Of a DNA stretch of 64,000 bases, positions 1 to 11,078 are shown piece after piece. A model generated the notes under the pieces. It was not told the DNA's origin. It saw only the letters and a program-made list of their open reading frames with translations, and made no database searches. How positions within the stretch are numbered: the stretch's first letter is position 1; every line of letters starts with the position of its first letter. Made by a program: the position numbers and the translations under genes. The stretch is from Pseudisothecium myosuroides (lineage: Eukaryota; Streptophyta; Bryopsida; Hypnales; Lembophyllaceae): positions 12,648,001-12,712,000 of the forward strand of contig OX637297.1 in the NCBI GenBank assembly GCA_951799445.1. The letters run 5' to 3'.

Positions 1-474
1 TGAGATTGTTCTAGCAAATAAACTAAACAATGAGATTTTTTTTTTTTTTGAAAAATTGCAAAAATAGCATTCAGAAATGAATCCTACAGTTATTTTTTTC
101 AAGAAGATGCTCTAACTACCCGAAAAACAAGAATGTCCATAACTTTCTCATAACAAATCCAAATGAAATGAATCAAAGCTTTCTAGATAGGCAAAAATAT
201 AATCTATGAGAAAAAAAATACTAAAATTAAAAAAATCAAATGTTTGCCATTTTTTTTTTGCTGCCCGAGCTGCCCGCCGTCCCCTGTTTTGAGCTTATTT
301 GGTCATAACTTTTGTTCCCGGGCACCGATTGTGAAAAAAATTATATTCCCACAAAGCTTATCAGCTTTTCTACCTCCAAAAAAAGTTCCAAAATCTGGAC
401 AAAATTTCAGCTCGTAGGTACCTGCCCAAAATCCCATTTGTCCCCCGAAGGGACAATGGGCTTTTAGGGGTTAA
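1..474. mobile_element. Possible right end of a piggyBac-like MITE
   Basis: The segment ends in TTTTAGGGG followed by TTAA at 471-474. This resembles the right end of the better supported element at 41306-41942, whose ends are CCCCTAA and TTAGGGG inside TTAA sites. The left end lies outside the window, so the call rests on one terminus. An imperfect hairpin (CCCATTTGTCCC at 433-444 against GGGACAATGGG at 450-460) sits just inside the end. No gene is seen in this stretch. Confidence 0.25.
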
Positions 475-829
475 TATGGGATGGGAGCCATGTTTGCAAT
501 AAGTGGTTGTCTCGATAGGTTCTGAGACTTCAGTTGTGTTGTGAATTTGATGCCTGAACTATGGAAACTCGGTCCATAGATCTCCCAATACAATTATGTG
601 AACTCTAGCACGGTGAGCTATGTTACAACTACACGATTTCTTTCATTTTCAAGCACATGAAGTAATCCCCAACATACTTGTGGTTGTTGAATTGGATGCA
701 TGCAAAGCGTTCCTATTTCGAGAGATCTCCAGACCCATAAGAAAACATCGGGGGATTTCACCGCCTCTTTACTTTTGGACTATTGAAAGTCCAGAAATAG
801 TTAAATATGGCATATTTGACCTAATCCTT

Positions 830-2780
830 TGTTGTAGTTTGAAAGACAAACATCACAAAAGTCATGAAATACGTACAAATATGTACTTGGAGGAAAATAC
901 AAAATTTGTAAACATTAATAAAATGATCTTCAATTCCTAAGCACACAAAATTCGTGCCTATTTCATTTTATGTTGGAAGAGAATCCAAAAAAAATGAACT
1001 TGTCCTTCATTGTACTTTTTAGGTCTAAAATTACACAAATCATGAAATATATGTGATGAGGTAGGACAAAAAAAAGTCTAAGAAGTTCTAAATAACAAGA
1101 GCATCCGAAATTCATAAGTACACAAAATTGAGATTTTTTTTTCAATGTTGGAAGAAACAAAACATAAAAAGAACTCAGCAAACAATATACTTTGAAGTTC
1201 TAAAATCACATAAGTAAAAAAGTAAATACACAAAGATAGGAGGAATTCCATAACTTCTTAGTAGGGTTGTCTTCCCTGACATCACGACATTGCAACAACA
1301 AGACATCACACGACGTCTTGTAGAGCCCTCAAGAATCAAGATGTCTAATACCTGAAACGTCTAGTTGGCTTTAAAATAAATCATTAGAAATTTACGATTT
1401 TGACATATTAAAGTTTCATTTCAATGAAGTGTCTCAATTTCATGAATACATATTACAATCTAATTTTAGATTCATAGTTATAGTAAGATTTCAAATTTTT
1501 TCAGCTGCTAAAGATGAAATTACATGATGAAGTTGGATGCTTGTCCGACACTTTGTCCTATACGACATGCAACGTCAGACGTCCAACACAACACCTAAAC
1601 CCAAAAACATGTCAAACAAGACAACCTTGTTCTTGGGTTAACTTTACATTTTTTAAATTACATAGTAGCTTCACTCCCTTTTTTTTTAAAGGTTTTAAGG
1701 TATACAAAAAAAAGGTCAAATTGAAAACGCTTCTAAATTCTTTGTTACAAGACTAAGTGGAACTGCTACATTTTTTTTTCTTTGCACAACGTACAAATTC
1801 TATGACTTCCTAGGTTTACATCATTTGATGAACAACGTAGCCTTCATCCATTATTTTTTTAAATGCTTTAGATAATAAATCTTTAATATGGATGTCATTA
1901 TTGTCTCATTAAATTTGTAATGCAACTTCGTTCCTCACAAAACGCCAATTATGTTTTATAGTAATAGTTGCTTTAGCAATAACAACAACATTTATTCAGA
2001 GGATGGTTCTCATCATTACTACATAACTATATGTGTTCTCTTTTTTTCTCATGACGTCTTGCAAGATGTTCATGACATGTGGAATTTTCAATATAGTCTA
2101 TGGCTGATATTTTTTGGGATTTTGAATTTAAAAGAAATGGGAGTGTGATTTTGCAAGACATTTCAGCACGCTCCTCTTCCCGTTACTTTGATCTCTTACA
2201 ATGACAAAGGTGAGAACTTGCATATTTTCATTTGTTAGACATTCAATGCGCATGCTGTGCACCACGTCCAATATCAGCCACAAGTCTCTGTGGAATATGG
2301 ATTCTAAAGTGCTAATGCGCTTAATGAATTCCTTAATGACGATTTCCATCTTTGGCCTCTTCATCGGACTCTGCCACTTTAGTACCAATAATTCCTCAAC
2401 TCTCTAAAGTGCATGTAGGAATGAAATTGAAACCAAACTTTTCTCCACTTACATGAACAGTTGTTTGTTTATACATTCTTTCTCCATTTTTTTTTATCAC
2501 AAGTGAATCCTGGCCAACTTATAAGATAAAAAATTTCACTCCATCACTTAGTGTTTGGTTCTACTCCTTCTCCAAGTTTGTAACGTTTCTGCATGTAGTA
2601 GGAAATGTAAGACTTTAATACTGGTGAAAATTAGATTTTTTCATGAATCTTACATTTACTAAATGGATACAAGTTTTACATATTTTTTATCCCATCATGT
2701 TCATCTACATTCTAGGACATTTTTGAGTCTCACTTAAAAAAAAAATGACCATTTAACTCCAATCCATGAACCCTAAGCCC
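830..2780 (-). repeat. Repeat D, copy 1 (uninterrupted reference copy)
   Basis: Read on the minus strand, this region matches the plus strand of 14750-15945 and then 24497-24745 in the same order. Shared landmarks are the CACTTGTGGTAAAAAAAATGG-like segment, a relic coding segment, and the segment that continues across the insertion point of the 5-kb unit. Copy 1 holds a single GGTAG (CTACC on the minus strand) at 1060-1064, exactly where copy 2 holds the insertion. Relative to copy 2 it has an extra block of roughly 870 bp (about 1260-2130). The family is not recognised. Confidence 0.7.
2128..2388 (-). pseudogene. Relic coding segment of repeat D
   Basis: An 86-codon open frame on the minus strand has a central block (KRPKMEIVIKEFIKRISTLE and onward) that also appears on the plus strand at about 15592-15720, with a stop inside the second copy. 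Conservation of the reading frame between two diverged copies suggests it once coded for protein. No domain is recognised and no start codon is established. It may be the remains of an exon of the repeat D element. Confidence 0.35.
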
Positions 2781-2789
2781 TAGTGAACC

Positions 2790-3604
2790 CTAAACTCTAA
2801 ACAATATATTCATTATTTTGGGAGATGAAAGACCTCCCATAATAACATTGTCGATTTCTATGCCCCAAAAATTAAAGTCAACTTGAAACAAATTTAAGTA
2901 AAGGGGACTTGAATTTTAAAATTGGTAGATGCAATTTCCAATAAAAAGACAGTTTCATGTAATTTGGGCATCTCCAAGAAATTATTGAGGCAGGTAATCA
3001 CAATGGTTTCCCAAATAAATGCAATGAATGATCCTCACTGAATACCAAGTCATGAGATGAACGGTTGGTTGGAAGAGGCTATTTATCTCATTTAGACAAT
3101 CCAAGTTCGATTCCCATTGAACTCGTTTGAGCGGCAATGAGATATACATGACTTGGTGCTGCTAAGTGAGCTTTGCAAGTAGGAGAGTTATAACAACCAA
3201 CCGGACCCTATCGCAAATTGTGACAAGTGCTTCACACATTAACAAAATAGAAAGTGGTCTTAACCACTACAAATTTTTAAGACCCTAAATCCTATTTTAA
3301 AAAACAATTTTTTGAAAAAGTCAATAAAAATTGAAATGATGCCAAAGTATACAATACCACATGCATTATGTAATCATAAATATATTAAATAATATAAAAA
3401 AGTGCACTTCTTGTGCAAGTGACTACATACAAATTAAATATAGAAGTAGTCCCAACACAAATCTATAAAAAAAATCCAATCATAATATTTGAAACCACAC
3501 CATCTACTCAACAATAGGCGATACAAAATCATATAAATACGTCTATGGTTGTGCAATAACGTTACCGTAGAAAAACCAAAAAATACAAACTATAAAATTT
3601 AGTT
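2790..3604. other. AT-rich DNA without a recognised gene
   Basis: Nothing supportable is seen here beyond AT-rich sequence with poly-A and poly-T runs. Open frames are short and unconvincing. Confidence 0.5.
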
Positions 3605-4622
3605 TCAAATACTACAAAACGTCTCCACAATACCCGCTACGTGCTCAATCGAAATTGTACAAAGACAAACTCCCGTTGATGACATCAATTTGAGATAAAA
3701 CTTAAATTGTTGTACCTTCGTATGACCAACAAATGCTTCTTCCCCTTCCAAAATCAAGCCTTCTATGAAAGCTTTGAATTTTGGCACCTCCTCAATCAAG
3801 TGAGGAATTGTAGGCACAAAATCGACATCCATGAAGGACTTCATTAAAGATAGGATGGTAGGTAAGCTTTCCTTCTTCAATTGCATGCTCTACCTCCCAA
3901 ATAAATCATCAATATTGTCATGCATGTGCCCCACCAACATGAAACTGACATAAACCTCTCGGAAGATCTTCTTCGCAACTAGGAGTGACCAGAATGCAAA
4001 TACAAACCGGATTTTGTTGTCTCCTGTGGCATTGTCCATTTGAATGTTGAGAATCAGAGGAAGGGTACTTGGTGGAATCGGGACTTTGGGCTCTGGCTGA
4101 AGTGATGACTTGCACATTTCAGCTCCTTTCAAAACCGCTTCAAATAGAGGAGCAAAGCCAATCTAACAAACAATTCTCGAGAAGAATACTTTCAAGGGAG
4201 TTCAAGGTCTATCAAGAGCTTCACTAATGACCCCATCGTGTAGTTTGAGTTGTGCAGAAAGATATCAAGACCGTAATGCACATAATGTACATCACCATGC
4301 CTATGAGCAATCATTCCGATCACTGATACCGGCAATTTTGTGAGTCCGTCAAGTTGCTTGCTCTTGTGGAAGAACACAGGAGACGCGGTTTTTGCATGAT
4401 CCATTTTGTCATGTATGATTGTTAAGCATTCGTGAGGGTAGGCTCTGGACCTATATCGATTTGCATAATAATTATCTTGATGAGCCCGTGCTGATACATT
4501 ATGTGTTTTCAATAGATGGTCCCATTTCCATTGTAACCCAACCAAAGCGGTCCTTCTCTGTGCTTGATATGTGTCACAGTCAACACAATGAACAAAATTA
4601 TCTCTTGGCTTCTTCACAGAGT
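3605..4622 (-). pseudogene. DUF7869-type transposon protein, C-terminal part
   Basis: Read on the minus strand from 4622, this encodes the C-terminal part of a protein of the plant and animal DUF7869 type. Recognisable pieces are a C-x2-C pair (HCVDCDTYQAQ), an RSRAYPHECLTIIHDKMDHA block, then MDNATGDNKIRFVFAFWSLL and LVGHMHDNIDDLFGR, and finally a VPTIPHLIEEVPKF block. The MDN and GH-x-HD-x-ID motifs are the family signature; from memory of the family this domain belongs to transposons and is probably transposase-like. It is broken by a TGA at 4192-4194, a frameshift near 4133-4165 and a TAG where the family has tryptophan (3890-3892). Its N-terminal half continues at 8117, across an inserted element. 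Confidence 0.75.
4618..4622. repeat. Target site duplication AGAGT (left)
   Basis: AGAGT lies immediately before the first base of the 3.5-kb element and recurs immediately after it at 8117-8121. A perfect 5-bp direct repeat of this kind is what LTR-retroelement integrases leave. Confidence 0.85.
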
Positions 4623-4869
4623 TGTCGCAATGTGAATTTTTGGTTTTTTGTAAGTTATCTAAATCTTGGAACGGAAACCGTGATCTGGGATCCGGAATTG
4701 AGCAAGAGATAACAGAAAACCGGAAATTAACTATGGAACGGAAGAGGTGACAATCCGGATTTGATCTGAATCTAAACCGGATTAGAGTTGGAGCGGATCT
4801 GAGTTGGAACGGATTGGGTTAGGAACGGATTTGGTCAGGAACGGATTTGGTCATGATGACAGATCAGAC

Positions 4870-4877
4870 TATAAATA
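4870..4877 (+). promoter_or_regulatory. TATA box of the 3.5-kb element, copy 1
   Basis: TATAAATA lies about 250 bp inside the element and about 270 bp before the ATG at 5150. The same octamer is kept in copy 2 at 20786-20793, within a conserved stretch (ACTATAAATAGGCTGACC). It is preceded by several copies of GGAACGGATT-like sequence that may be upstream elements. The start of transcription is inferred, not seen. Confidence 0.6.
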
Positions 4878-5149
4878 GGCTGACCAATCCAGTTGCCACT
4901 CTTTTTCAAATTTCTTTTGCGGAAATCGCTCTTCAACGCATACTTAGCTTCCCTCTCCAGCGATTTGCTCCCTTGTTCTGTGAGTTTGTGTGCGTGTGTG
5001 TGTGTAAGGGCGCGCAGCGCTTTAGTATGTATTGCAGGTTTAGAGGTATTCCGGTTGAGATCGGAAGAGCGAAGGTGAGAAACGAGACGTGCGGCTAGGA
5101 GAGGGAAAGGTAGCCTCAGTCAGAATCCGGTTAGCACAGCTCGTGTCCA

Positions 5150-6914
5150 TGCCTCAGCTCCGCAAGAGTAGAGCAAGACCGTGCAGTTCCTCCGCAGTAG
5201 AAGTTAAACTCCGGAAGGTGTGTCCCATTATTCCAGCAGAAGAGAAGGAAAAGGACAACCTCATAGAGGACCTTGCCAAGATGGGTTGCGGAGGACTGAT
5301 CGATAAACCCTGGGGGTTTAGGGAGGAACGGATGATTCGAGAGCTGTTGGGATAACTCTTGAATCAGTTCGACAAGACCATCCGCGGAGTTCCGGGCAGT
5401 TGGACTGAGGAGATGTGGAGGTCCGTGTACGATTTCCGGTTAGGAGGTCGAGGGATGGCCACCTCGAAGGAAGGTTACACCCGAGGGAAGGTCTGGACCA
5501 CGGTGGACTCGAAGGATGGGCATGCGATCGCGGATTGTTTGGACGACCGGTATCGAAACCTTCTGCAGTTCCTGGTTCCGATCATCCACTCGGAGAAGCC
5601 GACGAGGGTGACAATCGCCATCGGGAACCTGATTTCTGGAGCCCTGAGCGGGGAACGGAAAGTGGACTAGGCCAGGATCTTTTCCGATCTGGTCAGCCGT
5701 CTGGTTCCAAAGATCGGAGGAAGTAGGCCGACTCCGTTGAGTCCCTACATCTTCCATCTTTACAAGCACAATCAACTCCTCACGGATACGAAGGAGAAGG
5801 AGTAGAAGACTCATGAGTCACTCCTGAAGTATGGGGAATCGGAATCGGAAGAAGAACAGAAGGAAGTATCCGGTTCCGAGGAAGAAGAAGAAGAAGAGGA
5901 GGAGCAACACCGGCCGCAGCACAAGCAGCAGAAGACGACGCCTCTTCACCGGAGAGGAACCCAACCCCTCCGGGTGAGACATCGAACCCTGGGAAGAAAC
6001 CGGTTTTTGAAGAACCGGGTCCTTCCGGAGCGGATCCGACGGATCCGTTCAACCAGCTGATCAACATCCTGAGCGATGTGCGAGCAGACGGGACAGTGAA
6101 GAAGCTGATTCTGAACTAGATCAGCGAGCTGGTGGGAGCACCAGCAGATAGCAACCTTGCAGGAGTGGTTGCAGAACTCATCTCCAGCCCGGATGAGATC
6201 CGGAAGCAGGAAGCGGAGATCCGACGACTCCAAGAGGAGAACGAGTCGTTGAAGACGGAATTGTTGCTCCTCAAGGAGGACATGGCCACCACACGGGAGA
6301 TGGCGGAGGCTACCCGGAAAGTAGCCGAGGATGTGAAGGCCACTTTTGGGACAACCGGAGAGGCCGTCACCAAGTCAAAGCTATTTGACGAGGGAGTCCT
6401 CAAGGAGAAGAAAATATCTGGAACCAGGTTGGTCCGGATTTTGACGGACTACTCCGAGAAGGTGGAATTGGTCATGATGGAAGCGCGAGAAGCTGCAAAC
6501 CGGATGGAGGAGAGCAGCCGGAAGCTGAACGGAGTGACGTTGTCACGGTCGTTCCATCTGTCCGACCTTTCAATGCCCAGGTCTTTTCCGAACGTGGGCA
6601 TTCAGACGGAAGGAAAGGAGGGGACCCCCCAGTCAAAGAAGAGTGGGAGGAAGCTCGCGCACACCATCAACTTGGATTCGTCACCGGATCTCCCAGAACG
6701 TGAAACCGGGGAGCAGAACCGGAACCTGACGGACGTCTTCGAACAGCTTGGAGCGGAACCACCTAGAAGTCCCACACTGAACCCGAGGCAGGATCAAAGT
6801 ATGGATCTAACCCTAGATCAGGGTGCGGATCAAGATCAGAGCGTGGACCAAGGCGAAGACCAAGTTATGGACGAAGGAACGGATCAAGGAGTAGATCCGG
6901 TTATGATAGGATAG
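5150..6914 (+). pseudogene. Gag-like coiled-coil protein gene of the 3.5-kb element (broken)
   Basis: The frame starts at ATG 5150 (MPQLRKSRA) and corresponds throughout to the nearly intact copy at 21070-22839. It is interrupted by stops near 5353, 5668, 5803 and 6117 and by a frameshift near 5950-5960. Most of these stops are TAG where the sister copy has TGG or CAG. The parts are: a basic start; a globular region with MGCGGLIDKP, IRGVPGSW and SEKPTRVTIAIGN; an acidic glutamate tract; a heptad-like coiled coil after the acidic tract; and a tail rich in DQ repeats. The family is not recognised. By length, acidic tract and coiled coil it could be a structural, Gag-like protein, but no zinc knuckle, protease or reverse transcriptase is present. 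Confidence 0.7.
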
Positions 6915-8116
6915 ATAGGATTTAGTTTTGTAAATATTTGTTAGTTAGGACCGGACCGGATTTGATCCGGTGTGTCTGGTCTGGATCGGATGTTTTCCGG
7001 TCTGGCCGGCTCAGTAGGGACTGAAAGTTCCGCGCGGATTTTCCGGGCCCCTTTTTGTTGACTTTTGAGTTTTAAAGTGTATAATAATCAGTCTCTGCAA
7101 AGAAGACTGGGAGTCTTTTCTCTTGAGTTTTTGTGTGTTTTCTATTGATTTCTTGTTGTACGTCTCTCCCGCGCGTGGCAGGGTTGTTTTGATGAGAAGT
7201 TAGGAAAATGTATGCAGATTCTAGAGAGATTTCTCCCCTTAGTGTGTTTGTTTTGCTCTTATGTGTAGGTGAGTGGGTATTCTAAGTGTTGGGAGTGGGT
7301 TTCAGTTCCTCAGCACCTCTACAGTTCACGGTTCCGGGCGAGAAAACTGTTGTTAGGCTAGGTGGATAGGGAAGGAGTCCTTAGTCGCGCTAGAGCTCCT
7401 GGATAGGAAATCCGGTTGAGTGTCCGATCTCCCGTGAGGTCTCACTGCCCTAGTTGGTAAACGGAAGGACTTTAGTTGATGTTGGAACGGACGGATTCAC
7501 TTGTAACCACCTGACTTTGCACGGAGGGAACTTGGCATCAAGGTCGTTGTAGTATGAGAGGATCGTACGGGGGGGTCTTTGTGTGACCTGCAAACCGGAT
7601 CGCTATCCGGGTGGCTGTGAGATATCAAACCGGATCCGTGCTAGTGTAGAAAGTAGTGGATTAGATAAGTGGGTCTTCAGCCACTATAAGTCACGGAAGG
7701 AGTGGCGGGCCTGCCACTCTCAAAAGCAAGCGGCAAACCCTCTGATGGTGAAACAGAGGCAAAACTAAACCGGAGTAGAGTGAGAGTACATGTGAGAGGA
7801 CCGGATCGGATCGGTCCAGAGAAATTCCAGGATCAAAAATTGTAGGATCCTGGGTTGTGGTAATTTTACAGGACCGAATAGCTTGACAGGCCGGAAGAGA
7901 TAAAGAGAGGTCTGGTCGTTGTTTTCGGTGTGTTGTTGTTTCCGGTTTTAGATCTAGGACCGGAAAGTAGAAATTGGATACTAGCTGAGCTTAAGTTGGG
8001 AATAGAGCTAGACACTTCACAGAATCTCGTGGATTCGATCTTTAGAGTCAATTTGTTATGCTTTAGAGTGGTTTTTGGGAGTATAACAGAGAATTCACTT
8101 ACTCTGTGCTGCAACA
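6915..8116 (+). other. Conserved 3-prime noncoding part of the 3.5-kb element
   Basis: About 1.2 kb after the stop codon is closely conserved with 22840-24040 but has no consistent open frame. It holds repeated CCGGATCGGATC-like words and the 3-prime terminus. It may be a long untranslated region or contain structured RNA; nothing more specific is seen. Confidence 0.55.
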
Positions 8117-8860
8117 AGAGTACTTTGGAAAGTTCAATTTCCTGGTTTTGTTGATACTTGAACTTGAGACTTCTTTCAACCCAAACACAGCATTTGCTGC
8201 ATTGATCTCAAGAATAGTCTCTTTTCACGTGAAGGTGGCACGTAAAACATTTGACACCATCTTTTTTCTTGAAGGAAGAGAGTGTGTGCAATGAGGCATA
8301 TGGTCAATTGACTTCTCAAGCATGCACTTCAACGTTGTTGTGGCTTGCGACGTATGCTTCTGAATCTTATGTGCGCCCAAATTTCCATATGACTGAGCTT
8401 ATTCACCTCTTGCAACTTATCCTTGAAAATGGTGGAAGGTGGATTCCGACACACCCGCAATATATTGCCATGTCGCCATACATACAACAATCCCTTTGAG
8501 AGTGACCACCCTCTTGCCTTGACGGTCATGGTGAATTTGTCGATGCACGTCCAACTTCATGTGGTAGCGAAATTCAAACGGTGTCTTGTGATACATTTGT
8601 TCACGAAAAGCTCAAATCTTCTCTCTTGGAAAAGGTGGGACACAATTGTCCAAGCAGCAGACCTTGCTTGATACAAAATTGATAGACTCCTGAGTGAGTA
8701 GATCATTGGCTTTCACACAAGTTGGAGGAGGAGGATTCCTTACAACGCTTACGTAGGGTCTTGCACTTGATGAAGATGCCTGCAAGAGGCCCGCATGTTG
8801 ACGATTGTACTTGTCTCGAACCTCGTGATCACGGAGGCTTGCCCTATTTAAATACACTTG
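8117..8860 (-). pseudogene. DUF7869-type transposon protein, N-terminal part
   Basis: On the minus strand this holds the N-terminal half of the gene whose C-terminal half lies at 3605-4622. Recognisable pieces are a QMYHKTPFEF block, then GIVVCMATWQYIAGVSESTF, which matches the typical C-x2-A-x3-I-x-GVS-x-STF pattern of the family, then KCMLEKSIDHMPH. Several stops are present (near 8618, 8235 and others). If the 3494-bp element and one copy of AGAGT are left out, the last codons here join the codons at 4617 without a frame change, so the gene was already arranged this way when the element arrived. Confidence 0.7.
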
Positions 8861-9250
8861 TTGAATGGGCCATGCTCAAAGAGAGTACTTCCAGTCCTCC
8901 GGAACGTCCGCAATGTGAAGTGACTTCGAGATTTGAACTGCGACAAGAGAATCTCTGAGAGGTCCATTACTACCTTAGACAACGTCCGAGTTCATGTTGT
9001 GACAGATTCCCTCAGCCATCGCCAACCCATTAGCATTGCGCAGGAGGACAACCTTTGTCATCCACAACTGTCTTGGTACGCCTTTGCAATCAAAGACGTT
9101 GACAATCTCCCCAGACGCATTTTCAATTTCTCCGTTGTTGGAAGAATGCCCTTGGAAAGGATTTTGGATTGTCTCCATGATAACTGCACAAAGAATGACG
9201 ACTAACACATCACCTTCCACAAAACTTTGAAGTGGCCATTGTGGAATTCA
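8861..9250 (-). other. Possible upstream coding remnant of the DUF7869 gene
   Basis: An 81-codon minus-strand frame (8975-9220, from a GTG) lies upstream of the DUF7869 gene fragment and may be part of it. There is no motif to prove this. The remainder is noncoding. Confidence 0.25.
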
Positions 9251-10330
9251 AGTACACGACTCTGCTTGTCAGTCAAGTCGAGTCGACTTGAATGATTGGA
9301 GACCACACATTGCGATAATTGCCAATGATATTGAAGATCGGGATCAAGGTGAATAGCATAAATCACTGGAAATACTAATACTCCATAATGAGGCCACATC
9401 AGGAGATGGAATGAAGTAAGGAATGATAGGAAAACAACTTCCTAAATACTACTCTTCAGTTGTTTAAAATTTGTGGGGAATACAACTTAATTGGAATTCA
9501 ATGACGGTGAAGATGCTCAAATAATGATTTACTAATCATCTAACCATTTCTTTAATTACGAGACATGCATGATATAAATCATCTGTGACAATTCAACTCG
9601 CATTGACTTAAACTAATGAGAGTACATGAAAATTTCTTATTAAGACCACTAGAATTGGACATCCAATCCACTGTACTTGAAGATCCAACATCTTGCAAAA
9701 AATTTGCCTTTCCAAGTCTTGAGTAATTTAACTGGCATCGAGTTGAACGGAGGCCACAGAGAATCAAAATCCATAATGAGATTGGAATTTGACTCACATG
9801 AACTACTAAAGGGGATTCCGTAAATTTTTCTTATGGATTGATAATTTCATGTCGAGTCGACTTAAAGATCTAACATGATCTTTAAAGTCTCCATCTTGAG
9901 GTCTAGGGTAGTTCAATTCCATCAAGATAAACAGAAAGAATCTGTGTTCATAGCCAGTTATGTCATTGAAGTTCAACTCCCATTGACTTAAATGAAGGAG
10001 TCTGTTTTCCATTTCTACTTTATAACCATGACAGTGCAATTCAAGTCAATTGGACTTGAATATACAACTTTCTCTTGTTAATATTACCTGTGAGGTTCAT
10101 AGTAGTTCAACTTGTATCGAGTTGAAAAGACATAATTGAGGTTAATGCATCACTACTCTGATGTGTTTTAGCTTGCATCAACTTGAACATGCATCACAAT
10201 GTCCTTTCTTCATTATTTGAGGTCATTTCATTTCAACTTGCATCAACCTTAATAGATTACATTTGCATATCTGCCAATTTTGCAATCATACATTACTTTA
10301 ACTCAAATCAACTTGAAGTCCAGGGTGTCT
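9250..10330. repeat. Degenerate tandem array, period about 63 bp
   Basis: Variants of a partly palindromic word, TTCAACTCGCATCGAGTTGAA-like, recur at about 9728, 9789, 9847, 9910, 9973, 10038, 10104, 10170, 10230 and 10295, spaced close to 63 bp. Further variants occur near 9283 and 9586. Units are diverged, so the array is old. No gene is supported here, although several short frames cross the array. Confidence 0.6.
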
Positions 10331-10689
10331 GACGATCAAAAAGCTGTGAAGAATGCATTGTTATGTCTACTTCCGCAAAATCCGGCACTTTTAACAAAGC
10401 TTTCCCAAATTCGGTTTCCGAAGCAATTACTAGTCAAGAAAAACAACAACACGATTGACAGAGGAACAAGCGCAACGCACAAAGAATAAAAACATTGAAT
10501 TGAGCTCCAATCCCATACAGTACTATACTAATGCAACACTGTCAAAAATCATCACTAAGAACAAAGCATTCCAACGGCTTACTGAACACATGAAGAGTAC
10601 TTACCGCAATACTGTGGGAGTACATAAATGCAAAGTATGTAAAAATAGATTAGAATAGGATTAGAATAGAGCCAAAAAATTTCACATTT
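10331..10689. other. Left flank of the family C element
   Basis: No clear gene is seen. The last 50 bp or so (AT-rich, with AAAAAATTTCAC) resemble the flank beyond the other family C element at 60545-60595. Further out there is a weak resemblance (GTACTCCCACA on the minus strand against GTGCTCCCACA at 60611) to the end of the minus-strand gene there. Confidence 0.35.
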
Positions 10690-11078
10690 TGGTAAGATAT
10701 AGGGAATTAGATCCAATTACGGATAACATAAGGAAGTCAGTTCCCGTGTTGCTAAGATCCGTTGCGACTGGCTAATCACCAATAGAAGATGGATCCGGAA
10801 TTCGGAATTTTCCGGATTATAGGAACCTACGGTCTAGAATTCCGACCTAGGAGACTAAGGTTCTGTTATAGGAATGGTCTCCTAAACGTTCTCCGCCGGG
10901 AACGGTCGGCAGCTTGACGGGTACTTAAGGCCAAGCCAACTCTATTCTTCTTCCTTTTTCGCAGACTATTGCGTGGGTATAGTTAAGAAAAAGAGCGGTG
11001 AGATAGAGATCGTGTCAGGGAGAGAAAGGTGAGGTCGGTGCCGACTGCACCGGATTAGTACTATCGGTGGCGGTAGTC

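Larger units (their letters stand above)
4623..8116 (+). mobile_element. 3.5-kb gene-bearing LTR-like element, copy 1
   Basis: This 3494-bp unit starts TGTCGCAATG and ends CTGCAACA; the second copy at 20554-24040 starts and ends TGTCGCA and TGCGACA. The 5-bp target repeat is AGAGT. TG..CA ends and 5-bp target repeats are typical of LTR retrotransposons, yet no direct terminal repeat is seen inside the unit, so it behaves like one very long solo LTR. It contains a TATA box, one long gene and about 1.2 kb of conserved 3-prime noncoding sequence. It landed inside the DUF7869-type gene. Alternatively it may be a distinct single-unit element. The boundaries are very secure; the class is inferred. 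Confidence 0.85.

Noticed and set aside
620..940. A 106-codon plus-strand frame
   Set aside because: It has no motif and crosses the edge of repeat D, whose second copy does not preserve the frame.
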